Below, one piece after another: positions 1 to 12,149 of a DNA stretch of 64,000 nt; position 1 is the first letter of the stretch; each line of letters starts with the position of its first letter. This DNA is from Cavia porcellus. Lineage: Eukaryota > Chordata > Mammalia > Rodentia > Caviidae. Where the stretch lies: the NCBI RefSeq assembly GCF_034190915.1, contig NW_026947491.1, forward strand, positions 26,662,101-26,726,100, read 5' to 3'. The notes beneath the pieces are model-generated. The model worked only from the letters and a program-made list of their open reading frames with translations, ran no database searches and was not told where the DNA came from. Position numbers and translations under genes: made by a program.

Positions 1-420
1 AAAAACAGGTAACCTATAAGGGAAGGCCCATCAGAATCACGGCAGACTTCTCAACACAAACCATCAAGTCAAGAAGAGCCTGGAGCAAAATATTTCAAGC
101 CCTGAAAGAAAATAACCTCCAACCCAGATCGATATACCCTGATAAACTGTCTATAGAAATTAATGGAGAAACAGATGCTTCCAAGACAAAGAGGAACTTG
201 GAAAATTCACAAACACCTATCCAACTATACAGAGAATACTGCAGGGCATTCTAGAGAGAGAGAAAAATGGCATTCCAGGAACAGTGGTAGAGAAGCCTCA
301 ATGAATGGAGCAGAAAACAGAATGAAGAAGATAAGCAGACAACTGATGGCAAAAAAAGAGCATAACAGAAATGAGGCAGAGAAGATTAGTTATAATCTCT
401 AATATAGATGGCCTTGATAC
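1..420 (+). repeat. L1/HAL1-type ORF1 C-terminal fragment
   Basis: In one frame the sequence reads GRPIRITADFS, then RRAWSKIFQALKENNLQP and DKLSIEINGET, the C-terminal RNA-binding domain of a LINE-1 ORF1 protein, before decaying into frameshifts. It is truncated by the window edge. No ORF2 follows. What comes next is about 1.4 kb of non-coding sequence ending in A-rich tails, which fits a HAL1-type (ORF1-only) element better than an ordinary L1, but that subfamily call is an inference. Confidence 0.7.
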
Positions 421-1482
421 ACTAAAAAAAAAACTGAGCCACACATGGAGTAGATCAGGAGGCAGGGTCCACCGAGATGCTATTTATAGGAAGTATAATT
501 AACATGAAAAAGAGTACATGGACTGAAAATCAAGTATGAGAAAACAATGCTCTATGTGACAGAGAACCAGAGAGTAATAGGGGCAACTAGACCAGTATTT
601 GTGGATAGGTTGGAAAGACAGGCTTTAACAGGTAAAAGAATACAATTAGAGATCGAGTCCAGGAGAGAGAAGGTTCAGAAACACTTAGGTAAATAGCAAG
701 TTTCCCCCCTCAATTTAAAACCAAGGGTCTTGGTGAGACCCAAAAATGCACAGTGTACCCTGGGGAAGTGAAAGGGAAGGGAGAGTCTTAAAAAAGATGG
801 CAGAAGACATTGTTCATAGTGTATCAGGGTTTAAAACCCACATTACTCGCACCACTCTGCTTAGATTTTATTCTGTCCCAGTTTGTCTACTTGCATTAGA
901 TTTGAGGGCATAGACAGCTATCCCCAAAACATCAGGATATAGCACAGTAATCATCTTTAATTTCCTATTATCTTAATCTACAGCCCTGTATGACTTATAC
1001 TGTTTTATCATGATTGATCTTAGTTAAATCTGGTTTGTTCGACTGCTATTTGGTATTGACAGATTTTATTCAAAACTGATATGATTGATAGTACCAAGTC
1101 TGATACACTGAAGATGACAAGACTACGTTACACATTCTGGTTTGACAACTGTCTACTTTTCAAGTTTTATACTATATACAAAGTTCTGTTATTAATACTG
1201 TTATGTACTGATATATTCAATTATACTATGTCTGATGATACAGCCAATTCTATTGAAGATACCAAGAGACAACACAGGAACTACGGTAGAACTCCTTATA
1301 TGTCTTTTTCGTTTCATGTGTTTATAGGAATATGTTTTGTTTTGTCTAGCTTTGTTTGATTTCTCCCTCTAATATAGAAAGGATAAAAATACATGTTAAG
1401 ACTCTAGTAGAATCTATAAACAGTTTATGAGAACTGATCTTATGACACGTGATGAAATGAACAGATACTCTGAAGAAAAAGA
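421..1482 (+). other. Intronic sequence, possible LINE 3' untranslated region
   Basis: No exon, SINE or conserved protein is recognisable. The stretch from about 830 on is T-rich and lies between the ORF1 fragment and the duplicated A-tailed segment, so it may be the 3' UTR of the same LINE. A 92-codon open frame at 1081-1359 looks like chance. Confidence 0.35.
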
Positions 1483-2267
1483 GACACTAAAGTATCCAGT
1501 GCTAATCCTGGAAGGGTCATAATGTGAAACCCAGGAATAGTATTCTTCTTTGTTCAGAGTGACAGGAGACTGCTTGGGTTTGTTCAATCTCAACATTATT
1601 GAATATATGGATAACTGCATGTATGTTAAAGTGTATAGGATTGATAACCATATTGCTAACTTTTTGTTGGATAGGTGACAGAACTGGTTGCAGTCTCACT
1701 CTTTGAATCCCTACTTTATATGCTCCACTTTAGTATCTTCAATAACTATTTGTAAGAGGACAATTTGTAATCATCAACTAGTGATTTCTGTTTATTTTTT
1801 TCTTTGAAAGCATGTATTATTTCTACCCATTTTCCGTTTTGTTTAGTCTTTCTTTAAATAAAATTTAAAAAAAAAAAAGACACTACAGTACCCAGTGCTG
1901 ATCCCCGAGTATCATGATGTGAAATCCAGCAATACTATTATTCTTTATTCAGAATGACTTTAGCCTGCTTTAGTTTGTTTAATCCCAACATAAATGAAGA
2001 TATGGATAACTGCGTGTATGTTTAAGTGTATAGGATTGACAACCATATTACTAAGTTTTTGTTCAATAGTTGAACAGAACTGTTTGCAGTCTCGCTGTTT
2101 GAATTCCCACTTTATATGTTCTGCTTTTGTATCTTGAACAACTATTTGTAAAAGGACAGTATTTAAACATTAACTAGTGATTTCTTACTGTTTATTTTTT
2201 CTCTGAACGTATTATTTCTACCCATTTTGTTTTGTGTAGTCTTTCTTTAAATAAAATTTTAAAAAGA
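1483..2267 (+). repeat. Tandem direct duplication of about 390 bp, each copy A-tailed
   Basis: Copy A (about 1483-1878) and copy B (1879-2267) share the order CACTA-AGT-CCAGTGCT, ATATGGATAACTGC, GTGTATAGGATTGA, CTTTATATG and CTTTCTTTAAATAAAATTT. Each ends in an AATAAA-containing A-rich tail. The copies differ at many positions, so the duplication is old. Probably a doubled LINE 3' end. Confidence 0.85.
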
Positions 2268-2527
2268 CTACAAATTAAAGAGGGTTGCAAAATTGTTATT
2301 TATCAATTATGCCTCAATAGTGCTCGTGGAGAAGGAACTCCTCTCAAAAATAATGGACGTTTTGGTAGTAAAAAAATAAGGGGAAGCTGGCAGCTCCTTT
2401 AATAAGGACGAGATGGGCCAGCAGTGAATCATCAGAGGAAGCTAAGAAAAGAGACAAGAAAAGCCTCAAAGGTAGATCTGAAAACTACAAATCAGCCATT
2501 ATGCATATTTAAAGGAAACCATGTCTT

Positions 2528-2652
2528 CTTTTTCTTTCTTTCTTTTGATTTATCGGTACCGGGGATCAAACCAACGACTGCCTGGGATCGAACTCATGAC
2601 TGCCTGCTTGCAAGGCAGGCGCTTATACCGCTGAGCTAAATCCCCAGCCCCT
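2528..2652 (-). repeat. ID-like SINE with internal duplication
   Basis: Antisense tRNA-derived SINE ending in CTAAATCCCCAGCCCC. The B-box side contains a short internal duplication: the GGGATC(A/G)AAC...GACTGCCTG block occurs twice in a row. Confidence 0.88.
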
Positions 2653-2659
2653 TTCTTTT

Positions 2660-2803
2660 AATTTTTTGAGACAGGGTCTTGCTATGTAGTTGATGATGGC
2701 CTTTAACTCCCTTACGCAGTCCAAGCTGGCCTCAAATTCATGGGGATCCTTCTACCCCAGCCTCCCAAGTGCTGGGATTACAGGTGTGCACCAACACACC
2801 CAC
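2660..2803 (-). repeat. B1-like SINE
   Basis: Antisense B1: GAGACAGGGTCTTGCTATGTAG followed by GCTGGGATTACAGGTGTG. It directly abuts the ID SINE on its left. Confidence 0.88.
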
Positions 2804-2820
2804 CTAAGAAAACCATTCTT

Positions 2821-2906
2821 GACTTTTTTTTTGGACCGGGGATTGAACTCTCACCCTTGCACTTGCCAGGCAAGTGCTGCGTCACTGAGCTGTATCTCCC
2901 GACCAG
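2821..2906 (-). repeat. ID-like SINE with target duplication
   Basis: Antisense ID copy flanked by perfect 12-base target duplications AAAACCATTCTT at 2809-2820 and 2907-2918. Confidence 0.9.
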
Positions 2907-3699
2907 AAAACCATTCTTAAAGGAAGCTCTGATTATATTATCTCAAAAATATCAATAAGGACATTATTTTTAAAAGGAGCAAAAGAAACTTTTGGATATA
3001 AGTGCTATAAGCAAAATTAAAAATTCACTAGAGGAGCTTAGCAGATTAGAAATAACAGGAAAGGATTAACATACTTAAGAGTGATTGTGACACACAGCCT
3101 CAGAGAAAAGGGGGAACACAAAACAAAAGAGTGGAACTAATGAGACAGAAACCAGAAAAAAAAAAGTTGGTTGTTTGAGAAGATCAATAAAATTGTCAAG
3201 TATTTAGCTCAACTAAGAAAGAGAGGAACAGACACACAGATTATGAAAGAAACGAAACAGTCATTCTTATTTCTATTGGCCCTCCAGAAACAAAACAAAA
3301 ATATATGGAAATACTATAAATGACCATATGCTAATAGATTAGATAACTTAGATGAAGTAAACAAATTATAAAAAGACACAAACTAACACAATCAATTGAA
3401 AAAAAATGGAAAATACAAATAGACTAACAAATAGAGAGACTGTGTTGGTAATTAAAAAGCTCTTCACTAAGAAAAGACCAAGCCAGGTTTCACTGCTGAA
3501 ATCTACCACGCATACAAAGAAGATTATCAATCCTTCACAAGCTCTTTGAAAGAATAAGAAAAAGGCCGAATCGTTCCCAAATCACTCTACGAGACCAGCA
3601 TTATTCAAATACCAAAACCAACCAAAGACATCACGGAAAAAAAAATTAAAGATCAATAGCTCTTATAAATAGACAACAAAATGCTTTTAAAAAGTAACA

Positions 3700-3792
3700 C
3701 AGTTGGGATAAAGCTCAGTTATATAGCATTCATTTAGCACACACAAAGCCCACAGCGCTTGATGCCCAGCACCACAAAAACAAAAAAGCAAA
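3700..3792 (+). repeat. Diverged ID-like SINE
   Basis: GGGATAAAGCTCAGTTATATAG...GATGCCCAGCACCACAAAAA is a decayed plus-strand tRNA-derived SINE. Confidence 0.65.
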
Positions 3793-4196
3793 TTCAGGCT
3801 ATAAAGTGGATTATACTCTATTCCTAAACAAGGTTTGTATGAGAAATATACGATTGACCGAATATCTAAAAAATCAACAGAATGAAGGACAAAAAACACA
3901 CAGTCATCTCAACAGGTGCAGGGAAAAAACAAAACACTGCACAAAACAACACTTCTTTACATCACTGCACAAAAAAACACTCACCAACCAGCAGTAATCA
4001 AGAATTTCCTCAACTTGACGAACAGCATCTAAGAAAAACCTACAACTGACATGGGACTGAATGGTAACAGACAATATTTTCCTCCCTAAGAGCAGGAACA
4101 AGATGGGTTGAGCCTCTCACCATGCCAATTCAGCACTGCATTCAAAAACAACAAAAAAGGCAGTCTATTTGCAGATAATCTTACATATAGAAAATC

Positions 4197-4270
4197 CTCG
4201 CTAGGTGTGTAGTTCTGTGGTAGAATATTTGCCTAGCATGCATGAGGAGCTACCTCCTCCAAAAAAGACA
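4197..4270 (+). repeat. Diverged ID-like SINE
   Basis: GTGTGTAGTTCTGTGGTAGAATATTTGCCTAGCATGCATGAGG resembles the A-box half of an older ID variant. Confidence 0.55.
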
Positions 4271-4649
4271 ATCCTAAAGAACCCACCAAAATAATTTCTA
4301 AAACTAATAAATAAATTCAGTAAGGTAGCGAGACATGAGATAAACATACAAAACACACTTTTTTTTTTTTCACATGTTTTCTTAAATATATGGGCAATAA
4401 ATAGCATGAAAAAGAATAACATACTTAGGAATATTTTAAGAATATAAAACCAGTAGTCTGATGACCACTAAATGTTGAAAGAATTTAAGGCGATTTGAAC
4501 AAAAGGAAGATGTTCCATTTTCAGGGATTGAAAAAGCAAATACTCTTAAAATGGGAGCACTTATCAAATGATCTACAAATTTAGCATAAGGGCTATCACA
4601 GTCCCAGCTGTCTTCTTTACTGAAGTTGACAAGCTGGGTTTAAAATTCT

Positions 4650-4755
4650 TTTTTTTTTTTTTCCTTTTCTTTTTTTATCGGTACCAGGGATTGAACTCAT
4701 GACCACACACTTGCAAGGCAGGTGCTTATGCTGCTGAGCTAAACCACCAGCCCCT
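4650..4755 (-). repeat. ID-like SINE
   Basis: Antisense copy: T-rich tail, TTTTTATCGGTACCAGGGATT, ending CTAAACCACCAGCCCC. Inserted in the old L1. Confidence 0.9.
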
Positions 4756-5869
4756 TGGGCTTAAAATTCTTACGAAATTCAAGGGAACCTGTACTGCCAA
4801 AACAGTTTTGCAGAAGAATAAAAAGCGAATTCAAATTTCCTGCTTCAAAACTTACTACAAAGTTACAGTAATAAAGAGAATGTAATACTAGTTCAGAGCA
4901 GATATATAAGTAAATCAATAAAATGAGAGCACAGGGACAGACATCACATTTATGATTAGAAGATTTGACAGAGTACCAAGACGACTCAAAGACAGTCTTT
5001 TCAAGAAGTACTGCTAAAACAACTGAATATCCACATGTAACAGTGAATTTTGATCCCTTATTCACATCAGAAACAATAACTAATTCGAGATGGATCAAAG
5101 GCCTAAATTAAATATACAACATAAGACCAAACTTTTTGAAGAAAACTAGAGTAAATCTTTGTGATCTTAGACTTACCAATGTTTGCTAATGATGACACCA
5201 ACCAAAGCAATAAAAAATAAATCAGATAGCATCAAAATTTAAAACTTTCATGCTTCAAAGGGTACATTTAGAAAGTGAAGAGAGCGGCCATAGGTTTGGA
5301 GAACAGTTTTAGAGATCCTGTAACTGGTAAGGAGCTTGAATCTAGAATATATAATGAATTTCAACAACTCAGTAAAAGAAGACAAATAATGCAATTAAAA
5401 ATGAGCCCAGAATTTGATTCTGTATTTCTCCAAAACAAAAGTTACAAAAGGCCAGTCAACACAACAAAAGACAATCCATATCCTTAGTGATCAGAGAAAT
5501 CCAAATGAAAACCACAGGTAATACCACGTAACTCTTAAAATAGGAACTTAAAATGACCAGTAATTCGTTTAGAACAAAACAGACACAATTAGTGTTGGCC
5601 ATGAAGTGGAGAAATGGGAACTCTCATTCACTGCTGGTGGGAATGGAAAAAAAGAAGACAGTACAGTTGCTTTGAAAAAGATCTCACACTTCCTCAAATA
5701 ATGACACTTAAGATCTACCATGTGATACAGCATTTCCACTCCTAAAAGGAAAATAGGTCCACCCAAAAACTTGCACACAAACACTTATACAAGTATATAG
5801 TGATCACAACAGCCTAAAAGTGGAAATAATTCAAATGAGTAAATGACAGCTACAAGAAATGTGATAAAC

Positions 5870-8043
5870 CTTGTCTTAGTTACGTTTTTCTTATTGCTGA
5901 GTCAAAATATCCAATGCCCAAAGTTAAGGGAGGAAAGGTTTACTCAGCTCACAGATTACCAGGTTTCAGTCCATAATTGGTTGGCTCCAAGGCAGGATGG
6001 CACATGGCAGAGGGGCAACAGTTCATGGTGGCAGAAGACAGTAAAAGCAACAAGACAGATAAGCCTCTTTCTGTCCCTTATGTTATATGCAGGCTATCTG
6101 CCCCAGGGTGGGTGTAGCATTCACAGTCTTAATCCCAGCACTGGACTATGAATTAATCACAAACTCTAGAAAGCCTAAGACTGCATGAGGTTTTTGGGGA
6201 ACATCTAGATATAAACCATAACGTTCTGCTCTAGTGCACCAAAGACTCATGTACATTTCTTTACAAAAAAAAGTACTTAGTCTATCTCTAAGAACTGCCA
6301 GAATCCTAAGAGTGTCAGTACTGTTGTAAAGTCCAAATCAAAAGTCTCCCTTCAGATTTAAGGCAAACTCTTAGTTTTGAGCCCCTATACAAATGAAAAG
6401 AAAGGTAAACTCCTCCAACATTCAATGGCAAAAGATAGACATTTCCATTCCAAAAATTACAGACAGGATACAAAGAAATGAGACCAAAGCAAGTCCAAAA
6501 TCTAGCAGCACAAACATTAAGTACTGTGGCTCCACATGCAGCATCCAAGGCAATCTGTGGCAAGATGTGCACTCCAAAGGGCTTGGATGGCTCTGTTTCT
6601 GTGGCATTTCTGGTGGTCATACCAACCATGATCTCTCTCTTGGGCTTGCTTCACCCCTCCTTGTAGCCTTCGTTAGATGACCCAGGTTTCTGGCTTCTGC
6701 ACACTTCTGGGATCTCCATGGCACCTTTGGCTTCACATTCACAGCGTCACACACTGTCCTCTCCGGGCCATACTGCCTGGACTTTCAGGCCTTTTTTTGA
6801 CATCTGGGTGGAAGCCTTCCTGACCCCACTGACAACTCTTGCATTCTGCACACTCCTAAAACCAGCACCACATGGATGATGCCAAGGTCTGCTGCCACCT
6901 GGAGCAGAAGCCAGGCTTCCCTCTGTGTCTTGGGTGTAGGGATCAAGTGCCTAAATCCCTGGGTAATGTGAATCCAATTCTGAGCGACAGATTTCCCAAG
7001 CCACCACCATTCTGGATCATTGTGCTCTTGAGCTTTTCTTCTTAAAACAAAATTTCTCACTTTTGTAATTTTGAGGCTACAAAATTTACATGGTGGAGTC
7101 ATGCTACTTCTTTCCTATTCTTGTTTCTTCTTAGCAATCTAGACCTCTGCTTTATCTTTGCAGTCCACAGCACTACTGGAGCTTCCCTTCTGACCAAACT
7201 CACAATGTCTTAAATTATTCTGTTGGGCTTTCTGCTCTTGATTCTCAACACAGATAATGCTAAAAGCACGAAACAGTAGCTATGCCACTGCCTCAACATT
7301 TGACTGCCTTGAAATTTATTCTGCCAGATGAATTAGTCCACTGCCCTTCATCTCAGTCTCAGGTAGTCTCTGGACAGGAGCAAAATTCAGACAAATTTTC
7401 TGCCAAGCTATAAGACACATGATCTGGAGTCTAACGAACAAGGCAGTTCTTCCTAGGAGAAATCTCCTAAGCCTAGTTTTTACTGGCAGGATTATTATCA
7501 GTCTTCTGAGCTCTGATCCATACTGTGTATTCAGACCTAGAAGCTCCCATACTGTTCAGTCTAAGGTATTCCAGCTCTACTTTTCCAGCTGACATCTCCA
7601 CACCTTTTCAAACTCTTCCCACAAGACAAAGGCTCCTGAACCACATATTCAGCAACAATTCCACTTCTTTGGTACCAAATTCTTAGTTTCTCTTTTCATT
7701 GCTGAGACAAAATATCCAACATTCAAAAGTAAGGACGTAAACATACATGTAGCTCACCGTTTGTACAGATTTCAGTTCATAATCAGCTGGCTCCAAGGGT
7801 AATACATGGCAGCGGGGCAACAGTTCATGGTGGCAGAAGACAGCAAAAGCAGCAAGACAGATAAACCTCTTTCTGTCCCTTATATTGTATGCAGACTATC
7901 TGCCCCAGGATGGGTGTAGCATTCACACCCTTAACCCCAGCATTGGACCATGAATCAATCACAAACCACAAACTAGATTCACCCACCTCTGAATAAGCAG
8001 GAAGCATTAGGGGGACATCTAAACATACACTATAACATATCAA
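5870..8043 (-). mobile_element. Complete MaLR-type (ERVL-MaLR) LTR element
   Basis: Two direct copies of a roughly 360-bp LTR (5870-6232 and 7677-8043) share blocks such as CAACAGTTCATGGTGGCAGA, CAAGACAGATAA, CCTCTTTCTGTCCCTTAT and TATCTGCCCCAGG. They enclose about 1.45 kb. On the plus strand the LTR has the antisense MaLR look (TTAGTTACG...GCTGAGTCAAAATATCCAA...GGAAAGGTTTACTCAGCTCACAG). The interior carries the antisense MaLR/THE1 internal signature CAAGCAAGTCCAAAATCTAGCAGCACAAACATTAA. No coding capacity is expected or seen; MaLRs are non-autonomous. It interrupts an old L1 that continues on both sides. Confidence 0.8.
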
Positions 8044-8400
8044 TACAATTCAGTATTACTCAGCAACACAAACAAATAAGGTACTAATGTAAATTACTGT
8101 ATAGGTCGCCTTGAAAGCCTTATTCCAAGTGCGAGAAGGCTACAAAAAGGGCCACATACAAAGCTGACTGCGCTTCTGTGAGACATCCACAATAGGCAAA
8201 TACATGAAGACTGAGAATGCATTAGGTCTGGTGAAAATAAGGAGTGACTGCTAATGGGGGTGTGGAATATTTGGGGGGTAACGGAAAGTTCTAAAACTGT
8301 TGTAAGGGTTACAGAATTCTATGAACATAAAATCACTGAATTGTACATTCAAATCAATGAAACAGTATATGAATTATATCTCAAAACTATTACAAAACTG
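8044..8400 (+). repeat. Old L1 3' end, continuation after MaLR
   Basis: Contains CACAATAGGCAAATACATGAAGAC, AGGAGTGACTGCTAATGGGG, ATCACTGAATTGTACATTCAAAT and GAATTATATCTCAAAACTATT, the classical old-L1 3' UTR. It continues the L1 that stops at 5850. Confidence 0.85.
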
Positions 8401-8629
8401 TAAGAAAAAAATTCACAATCTCCCTTAAGTGCTTCAACATTTTTCTTTAGTAATTATAGCACCAAAATTAATATCAATTTATATATTTATACTTATAAAA
8501 AACATAAAATATAATTTTATACTTTTTAAATTGGTGAAGAGAAACTTCATTTTTTCCCACCATATTAATTTCTTTCTAGGAAAGACACCTAGGGAGCAAC
8601 TGAAATAATAGACACTTCTTAGAAGCAGT

Positions 8630-9480
8630 ACAAATGGCCAATAAATCTATGAGAAAAGTTTCAACATTCCTGACCATTACAGAAATGCAAATTAAAACAT
8701 CTTACTCCAGAAAGAATGGCTATCACTAGGAAATCAAATAGTAACAAACATTGGTAAGGCTGCAGGGAAAAAAGCAGCCCTTCTACGTTGCTGGTACAAA
8801 CATAAACCAGTAGAACCACTATGAAAATCAGCATAGAGGTTCCTCAAAAACCTAAAACCAGAAATTCCATTTGACTCAGCTCTGTCCCTTCCAAGTATCA
8901 TCTCAAAGAGTTAAAGACCTCATACTGCAGTGATACACGTACATCCATGTTTATAGCAGCACAATTTGTGACAGTTAAATCTAAGAGGCCTATATCCCTA
9001 ACAAATGGATAAAGCAAATGTGTATTTATATACAACGGAGTACGATTCTGCCATAAAGAAAGAGAAACCTGAAGCGTTTCACAGAAATGGATGCAACTTG
9101 AGACAATATTAAGCACAGTCAAGACACACAAGCTTAAATCCTGCATGGTTCCTCTTATAATACACATAAATATGGAGAAAACAGAAGATTAATAGGAAGA
9201 AGGGAGATCTTTTTCAAACAGGGAAATAAGAGGGAAGGGGAGAGAGGAAAAAGGGATAAAAAAGAATTGAAGGAGAAAATGATGAAAATAGAGCTTTTTC
9301 AAATGGGAAGAAGACCAAGAGTTGTAGAGAATGGGCAGTGGTAGGGGGCCAAAAAAAGAGAAAAATTAAGTTGTGTTATGTACACATACCACTCCCCATG
9401 TTTATCATTTATTGCAACCACTGTGTACTTCAAACATGTACAAATAAAAAAAATAAATATCCAGAGAGTATTTAAGTAGC
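8630..9480 (+). repeat. Second old L1 3' end
   Basis: Contains AAATGCAAATTAAAACATC, CTCCAGAAAGAATGGCTATCA, TGTTTATAGCAGCACAATTTG and ACAAATGGATAAAGCAAATGTG, the standard L1 3'-end landmarks, followed by a purine-rich tail to about 9340. Confidence 0.85.
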
Positions 9481-9494
9481 ACACAAAAAACAAA

Positions 9495-9580
9495 AGGAGG
9501 GGAAGGATATAGTAGTGTGTTCACATGTGGGAGTCCTAGGTTTGATCCTTAGTACCACATGTAAACACACACACACCAAC
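9495..9580 (+). repeat. Diverged ID-like SINE
   Basis: GGATATAGTAGTGTGTTCACATGTGGGAGTCCTAGGTTTGATCC...ACACACACACA: weak B box, short CA tail. 9581-9837 next to it is plain intron. Confidence 0.5.
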
Positions 9581-9810
9581 AGGTAAGTCACAGGGGCTTT
9601 CATTATTTCATTGATTGCTCCTTTAACTACCATTACAATATTTTTCTGCACATCCCTTTCTCAGAATGCAAGGCACAATTTTCACATTGTGTGGTTTTAT
9701 CATTTAAATAAGATTTGTACCAGCAAGCACAAACCATAGGCTTTTTTAAATTTCCCACTGAAATCTACACAGCATCAATCAGGCAGGTATATTTTTAATG
9801 TAAATGTCTA

Positions 9811-9942
<132 letters not shown>

Positions 9943-10302
9943 TCACAACACGGTCAGCCCTGAGTGACAAGATTCCCATACAAACTCAGTCACAGGAACT
10001 GTGGGTTTCAAGTTCACCTTGCCAACCCAGAGAAGGAAAGTTCAAGACAAGGGCAATCTACCTGTTACATATCTACCGTATCTCCTCTAATTTCTTAGAA
10101 AATAGAAGAATTCACTTATTTGACTTTGAATTAAAAAGTAAAGCTACACAAGCTATAAAGTAAGCTAACTGTCCAGGTAAATGAAGCTTTCCCCTAAAAT
10201 CAGCAAAGCAAAATACAAAGAAAAAATAATCTTTATAAGCAATTAAACTCTTTTCTGTTCCTTCTGAATTCTTCATAAGTATCCATGTTTCCATTTTTTT
10301 TT

Positions 10303-10390
10303 TTTCTTTTTTTGGTCAGTTCAGAGATTGAACTGACAACCTCAAGCCTGGCAGGCAAGTGCTCATGCCACTGAGCTAAACTCTCAGCCA
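10303..10390 (-). repeat. ID-like SINE
   Basis: Antisense: TTTTTTTGGTCAGTTCAGAGATTGAACTG...CCACTGAGCTAAACTCTCAGCC. The flanking 9934-10302 shows no other structure. Confidence 0.85.
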
Positions 10391-10779
10391 CTATAATAAC
10401 TGTAAGTTGACATACCTTTCAATTTCCCCACCTGGACTTTATAATTAAATATCTTTTCCATTATTAACATAATGAATAAGTACTATATAACAGAAGCTAA
10501 ATTATTTCTGTTACTAGACTGTTATCAAATTCATATTTTCAATATTATAAATAATTCTACAATGTACAAGTTCACACATAAAATTTAGAATATAACTTAC
10601 TTACATATTACAAATTAAGAAGAATGGAAAGTTAGTAAAGAACCCAAAACAAAAACTTAGGAACTAGATAAACCCAAAGAAACAGAAAGAACAGAAATTT
10701 ATAAGCAAAGAAAGATGACAAAGAAAGTAAAACAAGATTAAGTTTATTTTCTCCTTGTTTCTCAAGTTTTATTTGTGGG

Positions 10780-10875
10780 TTTTTGTTTTGTTTTGTTTTT
10801 TGTACTGGGGATTGAACTCATGACTTTGTGCTTGCCAGGCAGGTGCTTATGCCACTGAGCTAAATCCCTGGCCTA
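10780..10875 (-). repeat. ID-like SINE
   Basis: Antisense copy: TTTTGTACTGGGGATTGAACTC...CCACTGAGCTAAATCCCTGGCC, preceded by a (TTTTG)n stretch. Confidence 0.9.
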
Positions 10876-11094
10876 AACCAGATTAATTTTAAAAAGACAA
10901 TGAATCAGCTAGCTTTTGCAAAAATTATTTTTACAATGCAAAGAAAGCAAAAATTTTAAATATTAGGAATGCAAGGAACAAATACAAATTAGAAATATGC
11001 GAACACTATGGAGACCTCCATAATCTTTATACATTTTAAACTTAAAACACTGGATAATTGCCTAGAAAAATATAATTTAAGAAAACTGAATTAA

Positions 11095-11206
11095 GGGGCT
11101 GGGGACTTAGCTCAGCAGCATAAGCGCCTGCCTTGCAAGTGTGTGGTCGTGAGTTAGATCCACGTGGTATCCATTAAAAAAAAAAAAAAGAAAGAAAGAA
11201 AGAAAA
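11095..11206 (+). repeat. ID-like SINE with target duplication
   Basis: GGGGCTGGGGACTTAGCTCAG start with a tail of A and (GAAA)n. The target duplication GAAAACTGAATTAA is perfect at 11081-11094 and 11207-11220. Confidence 0.93.
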
Positions 11207-11231
11207 GAAAACTGAATTAAAAGGAAATTCC

Positions 11232-11372
11232 AAACCAGGCAGGACACACCTATAATCCTCATATTTGGGAGGCAGAGGAAGAGGGATCACTGTGAGTTCA
11301 AGGCCAGCCTGGGCCACATGGTAAACTCAAGGTCAGTCCGCACTACATACAAGACTGTCTCCAAAAACAAAA
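11232..11372 (+). repeat. B1-like SINE
   Basis: GGCAGGACACACCTATAATCC, AGTTCAAGGCCAGCCTGGGCC, then a second copy of the CTCAAGGTCAGTC segment, which is the internal B1 duplication. Confidence 0.88.
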
Positions 11373-11587
11373 ACCAACAAACAAACTAAAAACTAAACAA
11401 AACAAAACTTCTAGATAAAGATGACAGACTGAAGTTTCCCATTTAACTTTACTTCCTCCCCAAGGCCATTAAAAGCAATAAAGGCAATAAAAGTTTTGCA
11501 AGTTGGGAAGTAGTAAACTGAATCATAAGCAGATGATCAGCCCTGTTTACGTAACTAAAATTCTGCCTTTAGAGCAGGGTGTGAAGA

Positions 11588-11735
11588 CCTGAAGCAAATA
11601 GGCTTGGCATCAGCACAGTTCTACCACTTGTTAGCTTGTTTTTAGAAAAACTATTTAAACCTCTGTAATTTACTGTAATTTACTGTAATTTACTCATCCA
11701 TAAAACAAAGATAACAACTATCATTACGTACTCTG
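11588..11735 (+). repeat. MIR-like SINE with short tandem repeat
   Basis: Weak MIR resemblance (CTTGGCATCAGCACAGTTCTACCACTTGTTAGC...TTTAAACCTCTGTAATTTACT). It contains CTGTAATTTA three times in a row (about 11663-11694). Confidence 0.5.
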
Positions 11736-11867
11736 TGGTACTGAGTCAAAGACAAAGAACAATTCATTCTCTTTCCCCAAAACTGCACCCACCACTTGAG
11801 GGCTTGTCTGATGAATTTTTGTTTGCCAGTACAGAAAGGAACAACCTAAATCTAGTAATTAAAAGTG

Positions 11868-12015
11868 GGGAGGCTCTGGAGCTGGCTTACTGGGTGCAGA
11901 TCTGCCCCCAACACACAGGAGTTACATGACTTTGAACAATCTCCTCAACCTCAGGCACAGTGAAGAAATTATAGCTCACATTATAAATATCCTCATTATA
12001 AAAACGTGGCACATC
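11868..12015 (+). repeat. MIR SINE
   Basis: AGGCTCTGGAGCTGGCTTACTGGGT...GAACAATCTCCTCAACCTCAGGCACAG matches the 5' half and core of a mammalian MIR. Confidence 0.6.
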
Positions 12016-12149
12016 CCTCCTAAAATAAGTAAATTAATATTTAGAAAGTGCTCAGAAATACCTGGTCTATTTTAAGAATTAAGTATGAACTAGTCCTAAA
12101 CCCAACATATGAAATACATTTTAGCAACGTTTTTTAAAAATTTTTATTT

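Larger units (their letters stand above)
2970..5850 (+). repeat. Old L1 (ORF2 end and 3' region), fragmented
   Basis: Ancient L1 on the plus strand. 3.2-3.65 kb resembles reverse-transcriptase-region ORF2 (ATTCAAATACCAAAACCAAC). 5.1-5.84 kb matches the familiar old L1 3' end: AAAACTTTCATGCTTCAAAGG, CATTCACTGCTGGTGGGAATG and TTTCCACTCCTAAAAGG. It is interrupted by SINEs and, after 5850, by an LTR element, and resumes after 8043. The 70-codon frame at 5275-5487 is remnant L1 ORF2, not a gene. Confidence 0.85.

Noticed and set aside
6315..6680. Several overlapping frames of 60-105 codons on both strands
   Set aside because: They fall in the non-coding interior of the MaLR-type element, which has no protein-coding capacity in this family.
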